A DNA stretch of 64,000 nt. Origin: Liolophura sinensis. Lineage: Eukaryota; Mollusca; Polyplacophora; Chitonida; Chitonidae. The position numbers and the translations under genes were made by a program. Position 1 is the stretch's first letter. The number at the start of each line of letters is the position of its first letter. The stretch covers positions 23,383,501 through 23,447,500 of the forward strand of contig NC_088303.1 of assembly GCF_032854445.1 (NCBI RefSeq). Reading direction: 5' to 3'. Below are positions 12,201 through 21,075 of this stretch, piece by piece. Below the pieces are notes generated by a model, which had not been told where the DNA came from, searched no databases, and saw nothing but the letters and a program-made list of their open reading frames with translations.

Positions 12201-12843
12201 TAACTCAACCTACCCTCACCCCTCTACCCGTCCACAAATAAACAAATATCTAAACAGAAAAAGAAAGTCAAATTATTAAAGAAAGCAGACCGCTAGTACA
12301 ATTATATACTTTTCATTAACTACCGTTCAAAATCATCATAAGGTTCCTAAATTTTATAATGCTTTATAACTCTAGAAACTGTAGAACTCTCAAACTCTGA
12401 AATCATTTTAACAGTATGAATAATAGAGGTACAAGTTTGATATTTTCCGAGAGGCAATAATTTGAGATATTCTTGGTAAATAGGAAAAGTCTAACATGAT
12501 GAGCAAATATGGATCTTCGGCATTGCCTCATAAACTAAAATGGGTTGAATTCAAGGCTCACAAAGCATTGATACTTTGTCATAAGTCTCATTTATTGCAT
12601 ATCCTCATTTTATATAATGTTATACGTCATGTGGCTAGATTTACACATTATGTAGAACATTTATTTATATGTTTGATTGTTATTTAAAATTTAAAGGAAA
12701 TCAATGTAAACTACCAGGGATGAATTCTTAATTTATCATGTCTAAAACGTAACTTATCATAGTCATACCTGTCACGACAGGGACACTGACAGCCAGACAC
12801 ACGGCTACGATCAACAATCCTCTTGAGAAAACGATCCATTCTT
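6203..12843 (-). CDS. Ly6/uPAR three-finger domain protein (secreted, probably GPI-anchored), three exons
   Basis: Minus-strand exons 12843-12769, 7683-7465 and 6519-6203 join in consistent phase. Exon 1 encodes a hydrophobic leader (RGLLIVAVCLAVSVPVVTG) and ends at donor CAG|GTATGA. Exon 2 follows TTTTTTTCCAG and opens with LQCLSCQ. Exon 3 follows TTTTCCTGTTCAG and carries GCVREALDQTDAC and the signature CRCSTDQCNG. The domain has exactly ten cysteines in Ly6 order (LQC, LSC, DEC, QNC, AMC, RGC, DAC, SCRC, DQCN), matching the five-disulfide three-finger fold. The C-terminus ends in a hydrophobic stretch (CWVAGLLLAFCVHHLC) suited to GPI attachment, so the product should be on the outer cell surface. 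Partner and function are unknown; relatives modulate channels or receptors. No in-frame ATG is visible in exon 1: an ATG at 12839-12837 is one base out of frame, so the start is in a further exon or has been lost. Intron 1 contains a Polinton-derived element. Confidence 0.8.
6280..6450 (+). repeat. 57-bp partial tandem duplication inside Ly6 exon 3
   Basis: The block starting GGCCATTACGTTGGTCAGTG recurs 57 bp later as GGCCATTACATTGGTCAGTG, and TCGTTATTCCACTTTT recurs again near 6416. In the minus-strand protein this repeats STDQCNGQ as STDQRNGQ and repeats a DGxKSGITS segment, adding 19 residues after the Ly6 domain without breaking the frame. Confidence 0.75.
7791..7796. repeat. 6-bp target-site duplication, left copy, of Polinton A
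   Basis: TATTTG directly abuts the left terminal inverted repeat and recurs exactly at 11965-11970. A 6-bp duplication is the Polinton hallmark. Confidence 0.85.
7797..7892 (+). repeat. Left terminal inverted repeat of Polinton A
   Basis: It begins AGTAGTATATATGACGGG and shares CATAACTAATTGC, ACAAAACTTA, GCGCGCT-like and TCATAGTA blocks with the reverse complement of 11869-11964. Confidence 0.85.
7893..8740. other. Noncoding left interior of Polinton A with two tRNA-3'-half-like segments
   Basis: No coding signal is seen. Two related segments about 87 bp apart carry box-B-like GGTTCGATCCCC (8373-8384) and GGTTCGATTCCC (8458-8469) followed by T-rich sequence; they look like a diverged tandem duplication. 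No matching 5' tRNA half is visible. Confidence 0.45.
8747..9025 (-). pseudogene. Polinton-associated coiled-coil-like protein fragment
   Basis: A minus-strand frame includes the charged helical segment ISAIQKQLETERDARWVLY followed by KKYRRGVNVADAFDSA and then loses its frame. An acidic, Ser/Thr/Pro-rich N-terminus precedes it. I recognise this as the kind of small protein found in animal Polintons but cannot assign a function. It overlaps the end of the frame upstream. Confidence 0.5.
9036..9240 (-). pseudogene. Polinton A fragment of unknown function
   Basis: An uninterrupted minus-strand frame without a visible start includes NSAAGIFLIQGEKVVES, VRIVAADRMDVGTIYLN and KLRRLRGGQYEDDLDI, ending at a stop just before the next frame. 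I have no functional name for it. It sits between two other Polinton-like fragments in the same direction, suggesting a former operon-like block. Confidence 0.4.
9241..9640. other. Frame-shifted interior of Polinton A
   Basis: Short frames on both strands are open but none can be tied to a family. By position and direction, the minus strand probably carried coding sequence that has decayed. Confidence 0.3.
9644..10200 (-). pseudogene. Broken Polinton-associated structural-type protein
   Basis: Minus-strand pieces in shifting frames read HTGMVFLLDGEKIEVPKGYY, NVCTLNKEVFRPLDISV, FYPGKHASLMMQELAPILEF and VNLDVVSSLN. The next segment, with GHRCTLLRCVPVTG, is present twice because of a 140-bp offset duplication. 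The pattern suits a beta-rich virion-type protein of Polintons, but I cannot say which. At least two frameshifts and the duplication inactivate it. Confidence 0.4.
9671..9888. repeat. Direct duplication inside Polinton A (about 78 bp, offset 140 bp)
   Basis: CGCCCGTTACTGGAACACAC through GCACATTCTCTGAAT at 9671-9750 recurs at 9811-9890 with about one difference. The near identity means the duplication is young relative to the decay of the rest. Confidence 0.9.
10198..10215 (+). repeat. Poly-G run
   Basis: Eighteen consecutive G residues interrupt the minus-strand structural-type pseudogene in Polinton A; the run length is error-prone. Confidence 0.9.
10430..11450 (+). pseudogene. Polinton-associated protein, mostly open 160-codon remnant
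   Basis: The best preserved piece is the frame 10838-11317, with KMSFLRKYGVLHVDYIEKDG, FTQPGVERLNDYIQTYVWAI, GTGTAFDAQKQFLANIEDVI and VDLPSAVKRYQALQQYAG. Upstream, the same gene continues in other frames (AQFADVFQKYRLPKVTNNAI, NPMQFVQNQLNFAVW). After the stop at 11317 a shifted frame continues into a short hydrophobic tail (TTLVVAGVLL). The style fits a conserved Polinton gene next to the capsid genes; I cannot name its role. Several frameshifts and a stop make it inactive. Confidence 0.5.
11455..11815 (-). pseudogene. Small hydrophobic Polinton-type protein, frameshifted
   Basis: Minus-strand frames share a basic start (KKRGKKRKAIGEEFDLSG), then GGLKEWMKKHLQAL and a glycine/alanine-rich hydrophobic helix (GKLAGKGAAALPCIIGSVLS, then WLLNLLGKTAG). 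The hydrophobic stretch suggests a membrane-active or virion-internal protein. At least one frameshift separates the two halves. Confidence 0.4.
11869..11964 (-). repeat. Right terminal inverted repeat of Polinton A
   Basis: It is the reverse complement of the left repeat, ending CCCGTCATATATACTACT. It carries a small insertion (GCAGCGCTGG-like) relative to the left arm. A GT/G-rich simple repeat (11806-11851) borders it on the inside. Confidence 0.85.
11965..11970. repeat. 6-bp target-site duplication, right copy, of Polinton A
   Basis: TATTTG, identical to 7791-7796, follows the right terminal repeat directly. Confidence 0.85.
11971..12768. other. 5' part of Ly6 intron 1 with nothing recognised
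   Basis: AT-rich sequence between the Ly6 exon 1 donor and Polinton A; no repeat or gene signature was recognised. Confidence 0.4.
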
Positions 12844-12889
12844 CTAGAAATGCCGGTCAGATCTGCAGCTTTAATTTAAGATCATTTAC

Positions 12890-14100
12890 TTCTTTTACGT
12901 AAGATTCTATCATAAATTCACAATTATCGATTCTAATGCAGGGGTAACAATTAATACAACGTGGCCTATATCTTTACTCAAACAAAAGTATGTTTCCAAA
13001 TAAAAGGAAAAGGACAACTAGAATTCGGACTCTGTCTCAAAGAGTTATCTGTCCTCCACAGTGACTTCATTTGCGCACACTTTTCGGCAGAAAATACGGG
13101 TTTTAAGCTTGCCAAAGGGAAACTTTAGCAGGCCGCAAGAATACATACGTGAAAGTTTCAGTAAAAATATTTTCTGTTTCTTCATACAATAAATTAAAAA
13201 GACAACACCTCGTTTCAACAAAAATAAAATGGCGTGTTTTGATCGAAAGAGCATATTTTGAGAATGTTATTAATCATCATTAATCATCTTTTTTATGACC
13301 ACATAACTTTTATTGGCGTTTCGGTCAGCTTTATACTTATGATTAGGAAATTTGCAGAATTGTGCTTGAAGTTTCAAATTTTCACTTTCTTTTCGGACCT
13401 CTCTAGGCCCGATTCTCTATCTTAACGTGCCAGGCCCTTCTTTTCAACTGTGGAATTTAATAACATACGGAAAATATACAATCTTCATAGAATAGAAAAA
13501 GACCTTCAAAGATGGAAAATCAGTAATGTATCAACATTAGGGAAAACACCAGTGATAAAATCCTTTGCTTTTTCAAAATTAATTGTTTTGTTTTTTCCCT
13601 CCCAAACCCTCCAGTTACAGTGTAATACACTGAAAGAAATTTTTTCTTTCATTGGCACTTAAAAGTTGAGAGTTGGGCATGATGCTAGAAAACTGATGCT
13701 AGTATCGGCATCGAAACGTCGTGTGCTTAATAAACAAGAAGTTGTTATTCATAAGGAATCTACTTTGTCCTAGCACAACCTTTGTACATGACTTTTGAGG
13801 AGGCGCATAAGGCTCGTTAAAAAAATAAAGCTCACCTTAATAATAAACACAGCTTCTTTGGCGTCCAAATAGACTAATGGTGAAATATCGTAATGAGAGG
13901 AATTTTATACTTCACCTGATGTAATTTGAACTCAGTCTGTGTAATTCGAACTTTATTTAATAATGACTATTTGCGGCAAGCTGGGGACATACCTCGAAGT
14001 CAGTCACCCAATTAGGTGAATAAGGGTGATCGCGGTTAGCTTGTGTGAATCCATATGTTTTGGGTTCCCACACAGGTGTACATTGTTGAGACTAACACCC
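12890..14100 (+). repeat. Duplicated segment, copy 1 (with 23790-24880)
   Basis: Collinear blocks match copy 2: AATTATCGATTCTAATGCA, TACCTGTCCTCCACAGTGAC-like, GAAAGTTTCAGTAAAAATAT, AAAAAGACAACACCTCG, AAGGCTCGTTAAAAAAATAA, CTTCTTTGGCGTCCA, ATTTGCGGCAA...CTGGGGAC. This copy carries an extra 500 bp (about 13265-13765) that holds a LINE relic. Confidence 0.8.
13450..13662 (+). pseudogene. LINE reverse transcriptase C-terminal relic
   Basis: The frame carries FNNIRKIYNLHRIEKDLQRW, KISNVSTLGKTPVIKSFAFS and a following FPSQ...LKEIFSFIG. This is the W-x-R-N-L-T-x-x-G-K-I-x-V-I-K-S region that follows the RT palm in many non-LTR retrotransposons. A related relic lies at 31080-31352 on the other strand. 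No endonuclease or palm motif is visible. Confidence 0.6.
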
Positions 14101-14112
14101 CCCCCCCCCCCT
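14098..14112 (+). repeat. Poly-C run
   Basis: About fourteen consecutive C residues followed by a C/T-rich stretch to about 14150. Confidence 0.85.
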
Positions 14113-14335
14113 CCTACCAACCACACACGCCTCCTCCTCCCTCGCCCGCCTAATCACCATGTTATACGGTGTCTCACACAGCTGGGCATTGTTGTAGCAA
14201 TCTCGATGTCATGTTTTACCGTACCACAGAGGTATAGGCTCTTGTGCCTATTCCCCATCCCCATGTTTTACGGTCTCACAGAGGTGTAATATATTTCATT
14301 TTAGTGATTTCTTCGCCTTGAACATTAGATCAACT

Positions 14336-14482
14336 GCAACAATGTGAGTTCAAGTCTAGGTCATGCTGGCTTCCTCTCCTGCCGTAAGTGGGTAGGTCCA
14401 GCAGCAACCTGCAGATGGTCGTGGGTTTTCTCCGGACTCCTACGCTGAATGCGGCGTAAAACACAAATCAATCAAAAAAATC
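14336..14482 (+). mobile_element. SINE family 1, truncated copy
   Basis: GAGTTCAAGTCTAGGTCATG (box-B side), CAGCAACCTGCAGATGGTCG, GTGGGTTTTCTCCGGACTCC and a GGCGTAAAACACAAATCAAT tail, with part of the core deleted. Confidence 0.75.
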
Positions 14483-15000
14483 TAAAGTCAAAATTTCAGT
14501 CATTAAATTTGGTGTGTCTCTTTTTTTATATTTTAGCTGAAATTTTCGGTACAATGATTTACCCAGAATTTACCCACAAATAACAATTTCAAAGTGATTT
14601 GAAATTCTGGCTCAAGCCCAAGATCGCTTCGTGATCCTTGGGCCAGGACTAGAATTTCTACAAAGGAAGGTTCAACGTGTACATTAAGAATCTGTAACAG
14701 TCCTGTAAACAGGGCACAGGGAGGCAATATAAACGTTACGTATAGATGTAATGAAATGAGCATTTTCCTGCAATAGCCCATATCAACCCTCCATCGCCGT
14801 ATCAGTCCTCGACCATCATGTCAGTCGCTAGCCTTCGACCCTGTGACTGATGTGAGGGATGATATGAAACTGTCCATATTTGAACCGTTGTTATCGTATG
14901 TTTTTCACTGATATGCAATTTTCCGTAATCTTAATGAGATATAATTTTTAATATAATTTTTTCTGCTTTTCCCATCATTATTGAAAACTGTCTCTCTTTG

Positions 15001-15065
15001 CATGGCTCCGTCTTAATTTAGTACTGTATATACTAGTACTTTCTTAGTTTTTGGGCGGTTTGTAT
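15001..15065 (+). mobile_element. Short fragment of the YIDD-type retroelement 3' region
   Basis: GTACTGTATATACTAGTACTTTCTTAGTTTTTGGGCGG matches the region near 40450-40490 that follows the RT relic there. Confidence 0.5.
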
Positions 15066-15659
15066 TAAAACGTTAGTTTAAAAGTAATTTTTTGTCTTGT
15101 GAATAAATAACCGTCCAAGATACCGGCTAATAAAGTCGGACATCATATGAACTTTATCAACTGCCATAATGAATAACCGTGACTGTGTTACTGGACCTGG
15201 CTGCTGATTCCAAGCTAAAAGCGTTTTTCTTTTTCTGTCATTGTGGCTGCTATTATTTTGTCTCTGTTTACCTTGTTCTTTTAATTGTGTAGATTTCCTT
15301 GCCTCACGTTGCACGAGGTGATACTGTTTTCCAACTATGCCGAGAGCAGTCGACTCGATCAGATAATGCCAGCTAGAGAAGTTCGGATGCTTTCGATGTG
15401 CCAGTTACATTTTGATTAATTGTGGTGTTATGGTCTTCATTATTCACAATTATCTCGGTGATATCAAGTCAAAATGACCTCAGGATTAAAGGAGATTTGT
15501 TTTGCACTTGTAGCATACAGCTTTGACAAAGTTGAGGAAAGCAGGTTAAAAAAAAGCCGTGACTCATTTTTGGAAGCGTAAACATGAAACAGGGGCAGCA
15601 TTCCAGTGATTATGCTAGAAGAGCAGCTTTCCAGTGCTTATACTAGCAGTAGCTAACGG

Positions 15660-15725
15660 GAAATTCACTTTGCTCTGTTGGTAGATCGCTGGACTTCGGC
15701 TGCAGAGACCCGGGCTTGAATCCAT
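15660..15725 (+). mobile_element. tRNA-like head of an unclassified SINE
   Basis: GCTCTGTTGGTAGATCGCTGG (box-A-like) and GGGCTTGAATCC (box-B-like) are spaced as in tRNA-derived SINE heads. No tail was recognised. Confidence 0.4.
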
Positions 15726-17330
15726 ATGTGACCCACGTTGTGAAATCCTTTAACCTTTACGTGCACACATATCTGTAAAAGCTAATCGACTTGTCGGTGT
15801 CAATTAAAGTACATACTGCCCTGATGTGTTTACGTAGTATCCCAGAGCAAATGCCTTAAAAAGATTTGTTTTGTGTTTACGTAGTATCCCAGATACGATA
15901 AGTAATACGATAAGATAGGATAAGTGCTTCAAAAGGTTTTGTCTCGTGTATGCAAGTTTACCACAGGCATCCATAATGGGACTATGTACTCCCAATGTCT
16001 TGTTCAAGAATAAAATAATGAGGTTCTACCAGAATTTTTTTGACAATATAACATATTCGTTAGTCAAATCAATTGTTTCTGTATTTACCAAATATAGCTC
16101 AAAATTATTATTTATCTACTATTTATAGCATTAAAATGATCCTAAAGTAGAAAAATATTCTTCGGTCTCGTATGTTTGGCATTTTAACCTATTAAATCAA
16201 CAGAGTTTTCTCTGAATGGTGATAAATGTTAAACGTGTAGGTGGGAGGGGTGATGTAGAGTCGTACCTGCCTAATATAAATGCCAAATGGCTACCAGTGA
16301 ATGACAGGAATATGCGAAATAAAGATCAACCACCATCGTCTAAACTTAATCCATGGAAGAAGTCATGGATTAAAATTCAGACTTGAATGAAATAATCTCT
16401 AGTGGTACATTTGCCGCTCTAGGGGTACATTTGCTCGTCGCAGCTGGGTAAGCTCATAGGACGTCATATTTCTTAAACTAAAAATCTACATTTCCCTTCG
16501 TGACATTTACCTGCAAATAAAATTGTCTTGTGGCTGAGCACACCGTAAACCGAGTCAGCAAAGTCATACGTCTGAATTCATATTATCCTGACATTTTGAA
16601 TATCAACGTTCCAAGTCATGCTGTCCAATAATTGGAATATGTCATTTGTAGTCAGGTGTGTACAATTTTTACCGAGAATGAGGAATGCCTACAAAAACTT
16701 TATTTATAAATTTCACAAATTTGGATTCTGACCTTCTTGGATTCTTGCGTACACAGGTATGTGGCAGGGCGAGTCCATGCCGTCAAGCTTCTGCCGCCAC
16801 TGAAGTATATCCAATATCTGTCCGGCGACATAATGTTAACTGTAATCATCTAGGATTTCCCAAAGTTCGTGTTAGAATTAAATAAAATTAGAACTTGTGA
16901 CGTAAATCCTCAACACATACATAAACATTTACCATGTTCACAGAGATAAATTTTAACTGAATGAAACTGAATATGCCTTACTTTATATATTAGCATTGTG
17001 AACCAGTAGAAAAACTGGACAAAGACCGAGACACACCCACAACTGAAATATATATTCACTACTGATATTTTTTGACAATGTTCCGCATGGTGGGGTTATC
17101 AATAGTACTAATTAAGCATTTTGCACATATGGATGTGTAATAAATGCATGTGTACAAAATAAATTAGCATTTCAACTTAAAAAAATAACTGTATCGTTTT
17201 TCCCGTTTTCCCGCGCTATAACATCTCAGGTTAGAGGCAGACTGGCCATTGTTTTATTGTTTAGTTTCTGATGGTTACACATGAATACTACTCAAAAAAA
17301 AAATGCTATTAATGTTTTTTAATTGCTCTG

Positions 17331-17394
17331 CTCGTCGTCATATGACTGGAAAATTGTTGAGCACGACGTTAAACCCCAAGCACTCACTCACTAA
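17331..17394 (+). mobile_element. SINE family 2, 3' tail fragment
   Basis: CTCGTCGTCATATGACTGG...GACGTTAAACCCCAAGCACTCACTCACT is the family 2 tail with its terminal short repeat. Confidence 0.85.
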
Positions 17395-17559
17395 TTGCTC
17401 TGCAACCGGCCTGTTCAAATTCTTCGTTGTTCCGGTCTCTATTTCTCTGACCCTGTTCTGCTTTCAATAAAAGTTTCGCTCGTCTTGATGATTTTTTATC
17501 ATATCGCTTGTGAGGAGTGTAGTTGTGAGTTTGTATTAATTTATTAATAGTTTCAGTGG

Positions 17560-17770
17560 TGAGTGAGTGAGTGCTTGCATGGGGTTTAACTTAACAATAT
17601 TTCAGTTATATGACGACGAAGGAGTCCTTAGAGTGCATGTACGTGTAACAGTCTCCTTGTTGCTGGATATATTTCCACCATTCTTTTATGTGCTGCCTCA
17701 CTGAGACGACTTACCGACGGCAAGTAAGCAGCCCCACCTGAGCCATTATACCGATACGAGTCAAAATACT
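17560..17770 (-). mobile_element. SINE family 2, 3' half
   Basis: Reverse-oriented copy: GTGAGTGAGTGAGTGCTTG...GGGGTTTAACTTAAC then ATATGACGACGAAGGAGTCC and a body with CTCACTGAGACGACTTACC and CATTATACCGATACG. Confidence 0.8.
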
Positions 17771-18334
17771 TTTACATTTCTTGTGATATGTTCAAGAGTT
17801 TTAGTTGCTAGAAATTTAAGCTCAAAAGAACTTATATTTTATTGTTTGACCAATCCAATTTTGAATAAGATTTATTCTACCCTCTCCTGTTGCACAAAGC
17901 GACATGTGCATTCCTTACTTAATGACCAGATCAGTTAGATATCCGCACAAGCCAAAGACTGCACACATGCATTTAGACAGAAGCTCTCGATCTGTGAAAG
18001 CCCAGACATGTCCATTGCATTAAACTTTGTACCGAGTAGAAGTCACAAGGGATAGAGGTTTTGGACGGGGTTTAACAGCCAGTAGTCTCACTTTGAACAC
18101 TGACTGAATCACTCGACAATCAAACATAAATTATATCGTTTTCCAATACAATTTATATTTACGAGAAATAACCTCGTTTGTAGAGCGTATTTTTTTTGTT
18201 AATGTAGGCAATCTTTGGGGTGAAAACTTCTATCTGGCAGATGGGAACAACTGAACAGGTATGCTGCGAATGATAATGGTTGCACGCACATTGAAGTATA
18301 CTGCACCATATTAACAAATGACTAACCATGAAGC

Positions 18335-18650
18335 GTCCGCAGGGTTGATTCTGGGTCTAGTCACACCTAAGGCCTTAAAAGAGGAAGTTGCGGCTTCCTC
18401 ACTTGGCGTTCAGCATGAAGGGGGTAGTTCAACGACTGGTTGACCCGTATCAGTATAATGGCTTGGGCGGGACGTCTTACTTGCCTTCGGTAAGTCGTCT
18501 CAGTGAAGCAGCACTAGATAAAATGGCGGTGGTAATCCGTCCTGTAACAAGGAGGCACATTTCATGCACTTTAAGGATTCCTTCGTCGTCATATGACTGA
18601 AAAATTGTTAAGTACGACATTAAACCCCAAGCAATCACTAACACACTAAC
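18335..18650 (+). mobile_element. SINE family 2, long copy
   Basis: GCGTCCGCAGGGTTGATTCTGG head, CACACCTAAGGCCTTAAAAG, CTCACTTGGCGTTCAGC, GACTGGTTGACCCGTATCAG, and the CGTCGTCATATGACTGAAA...TTAAACCCCAAGC tail. It is the best local reference for the SINE split by Polinton B. Confidence 0.85.
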
Positions 18651-18704
18651 CATGATATAAATAAAAATCTCACAGATATTGGATTTCCTTTGAGGTACAG
18701 GGAT

Positions 18705-18770
18705 TTAGGCTCCTTGCGATTAATGACCCGGAAAGCCCATTTTGGTTGACGCCTGGTATTCAAATCTCTC
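18705..18770 (+). mobile_element. Short fragment of the YIDD-type retroelement 3' region
   Basis: GCGATTAATGACCCGGAAAG...TTTTGGTTGACGCCTGGTAT matches 40513-40560 (GATTATTGACCCGGAACG...TTGGTTGACGGCTGGTAT). Confidence 0.6.
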
Positions 18771-20639
18771 ATACATTTATGATAGGCGGTATTGTAAGTG
18801 AATTTTCCAATTTGATGCCTAATGAGAAATCAATAAACACATTTTATCACGATTCCTACTGTAGCGGTTCAATTATTGTATTTGTCTTATGTGCTTTCGT
18901 TTCTTTGAACGTCTTCTTCTCGAGCATACAGGTATCTATGAGTGCGACACGATTGACTCACTTTAACCCTGTTCGATATTTAACGTGCCCAGCGAAGCTT
19001 GTTAAATGAATAAACCAATCAGGATTCCCTCCCCTGAACTCGGAGACGCCGCTACTATTTGGATCCGATTTCATAACATCTCCTAAACTCGGGTTGTTAT
19101 CCAGTATGACTTGTATATGAGATTCGGGATGCTTATACGAAATGAAAGTCTTCCAGCAACAGATTGTCAGTGAATCAGATAATGAATATTCATTATGACG
19201 AGGGAGGACCCAGCAGTTGACACAAGTACCAAACAGTTGAGTGTCATATGGGACAGAGTCCCAAATAAACACAATACATGGCACAGAAAGTCCCTTGTCT
19301 CAAATTATGGTACAAATTTCAGGTAATTTATTCTGGTATATAGTCTCTGTGGTCCACTTTTGATATTTCAGATAAGTTCTACTTGTACGAGACTGGAGCT
19401 GGATTCTCAGGTTTCGTCAGACTGGAGAGTCCCAGAATTTTGGGACTGGGAAAGATTCCCAGATTTTTTACAATGTATTCCCGGCTTCCTGGGACTGGTT
19501 CCCACCAAGTGTCAACTGTCTCTGAGTTCTTAAACTGGATCACAAATCACTATTCCAGACACTAGGACTGTTTCCCAATTCGCCGTACAAGAACTTTCCA
19601 GCTCTTAATAAAATATCTACTTACCCAGAATGCTTACCAACAATATGGTGTCTACTCCTGACAGATTCCAAGGCCATCTACAAACGCTGAAAAATCAACC
19701 TATTTATAGATTTTCACATGGTGTGAGCGCAGCAATGAACCAAATTAGGAGACTCTGGTTTGTCAGAAGGGTAATTTTTGACAGTTTGTAAACGCAGATG
19801 ACACGATGAGGTCAATATTTGCCTGCATAGCGTTTATTTATTCTCGCATGAAAGTGTATAACATAATTTGTGAATGTGAAAAAGTATATCGGAGAAAGGG
19901 GTACACCTTTACCGTCCAGAATATAAGAACACCAGAAAGCTATTCAAATAGAGCATGCAACACTATCTGTTTGAACGTGCTTTAAGAGGTACAGTAGTGC
20001 TCCATCCTAATAATATATCTAGCACAGATGTGGGTCGGAACATCCGCATAGGTAGATGTTCACATCATACGCCGATCACAAGGCCGATCACACGGCCAAG
20101 ATGAGTGCACTATCCGCGAATGATGGGCGTAGGATGCGACCAATATCCGCGTAGGTTTTAGGACATACACTAGCATAAACTTATCTAATTGACGACTAAT
20201 GCCGCAGTGTTCGTCACTGACCTTGTTTGTACTTGCATTCGGGCAGTGTACTATATTAAATATATCGATTTCTGTGGATATCTTGTCCATTGTTTGCGAT
20301 ATGATTATGTGTTATCAGTTATACCTGGTCTCCACAGAAGTCGCCCTCTGTTGTCATAATCTGATATTCGGACATTATGACAGTCCAGAACCAAAAGTAT
20401 AAAGAAGGAATCAGTTTGGAATATACTACCAAGCATGTATCACATGGGGGAGAGGGACTTGGCCTTGTTGGTTAGAGGCGCTTGCCTTTGAATCGTCAGA
20501 ATACACAAGGTGAGGGTTTACACCCGATTTTGCATGCGGAATTCGAGAAGTCCCTCCGCTCTCACTGACTGTGGGACCTTCGTTAGAAACGGTAGAGAGA
20601 TCGCTCATGTGGGTGTTTGGGCTTTATAAAATTCTTTGA
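18771..20639. other. Stretch with little recognised
   Basis: No gene signature. 19425-19520 has repeated CCCAG/CTGGG words including GGGACTGGGAAAGATTCCC-type palindromes. 20455-20560 has a tRNA-like GTTGGTTAGAGGCGCTTG and GTGAGGGTTTACACCC, perhaps another SINE head. Confidence 0.35.
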
Positions 20640-21075
20640 AGACAACTAGCCTTCTACAAATTCGATTTTTTTCCTGGAAAAAAGGGTATTTAAAAATATT
20701 TTATGTATGGTGGGTATTTGGGACCACCTTTTGGTATTTATCGTCGTTGCATAATAATGTTCTAAATTAGGAAGTGATGCATGTTTGGTAAATAAATTAG
20801 AATGTAAATTTGTTGTTTATATCAAAACATATGCATTTAACCTGAATTAGGATAATATTTATGAATGTATTAAATATATAAACAGGGTCAAAATTCAGGT
20901 TTAACAAATTTGTTACCTGAAAAGACCAAATGGGGGCCCCAAATAAAAACCATACAAAAAATATTTTCTTGTGTCCTTTTCTCTTTAAATAAAAATCGGA
21001 ACAAATATCGAAGATCACATTTGCAAATAACTTTTCGCACTCTTTCATCTGAACTTTATGTAATTTTTACGTTTT
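20640..21075. mobile_element. Palindromic MITE-like element, copy 1
   Basis: Arms at about 20670-20755 and 20915-21010 are inverted copies: TATGGTGGGTATTTGGGACC on the left versus GGGGCCCCAAATAAAAACCA on the right, followed by AAAATATTTT-type sequence. The interior also pairs (TTAACCTGAATTAGG with AATTCAGGTTTAA). A relative lies at 51335-51690. There is no open frame of note, consistent with a non-autonomous DNA element. Confidence 0.55.

Larger units (their letters stand above)
14483..17330. other. Repeat-poor stretch
   Basis: Apart from the small fragments listed at 15001 and 15660, I recognise no gene or element. Frames at 14533-14781 and 15078-15314 have no family signature. A near-duplicate GTTTACGTAGTATCCCAGA occurs at 15829 and 15876. 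Confidence 0.4.
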
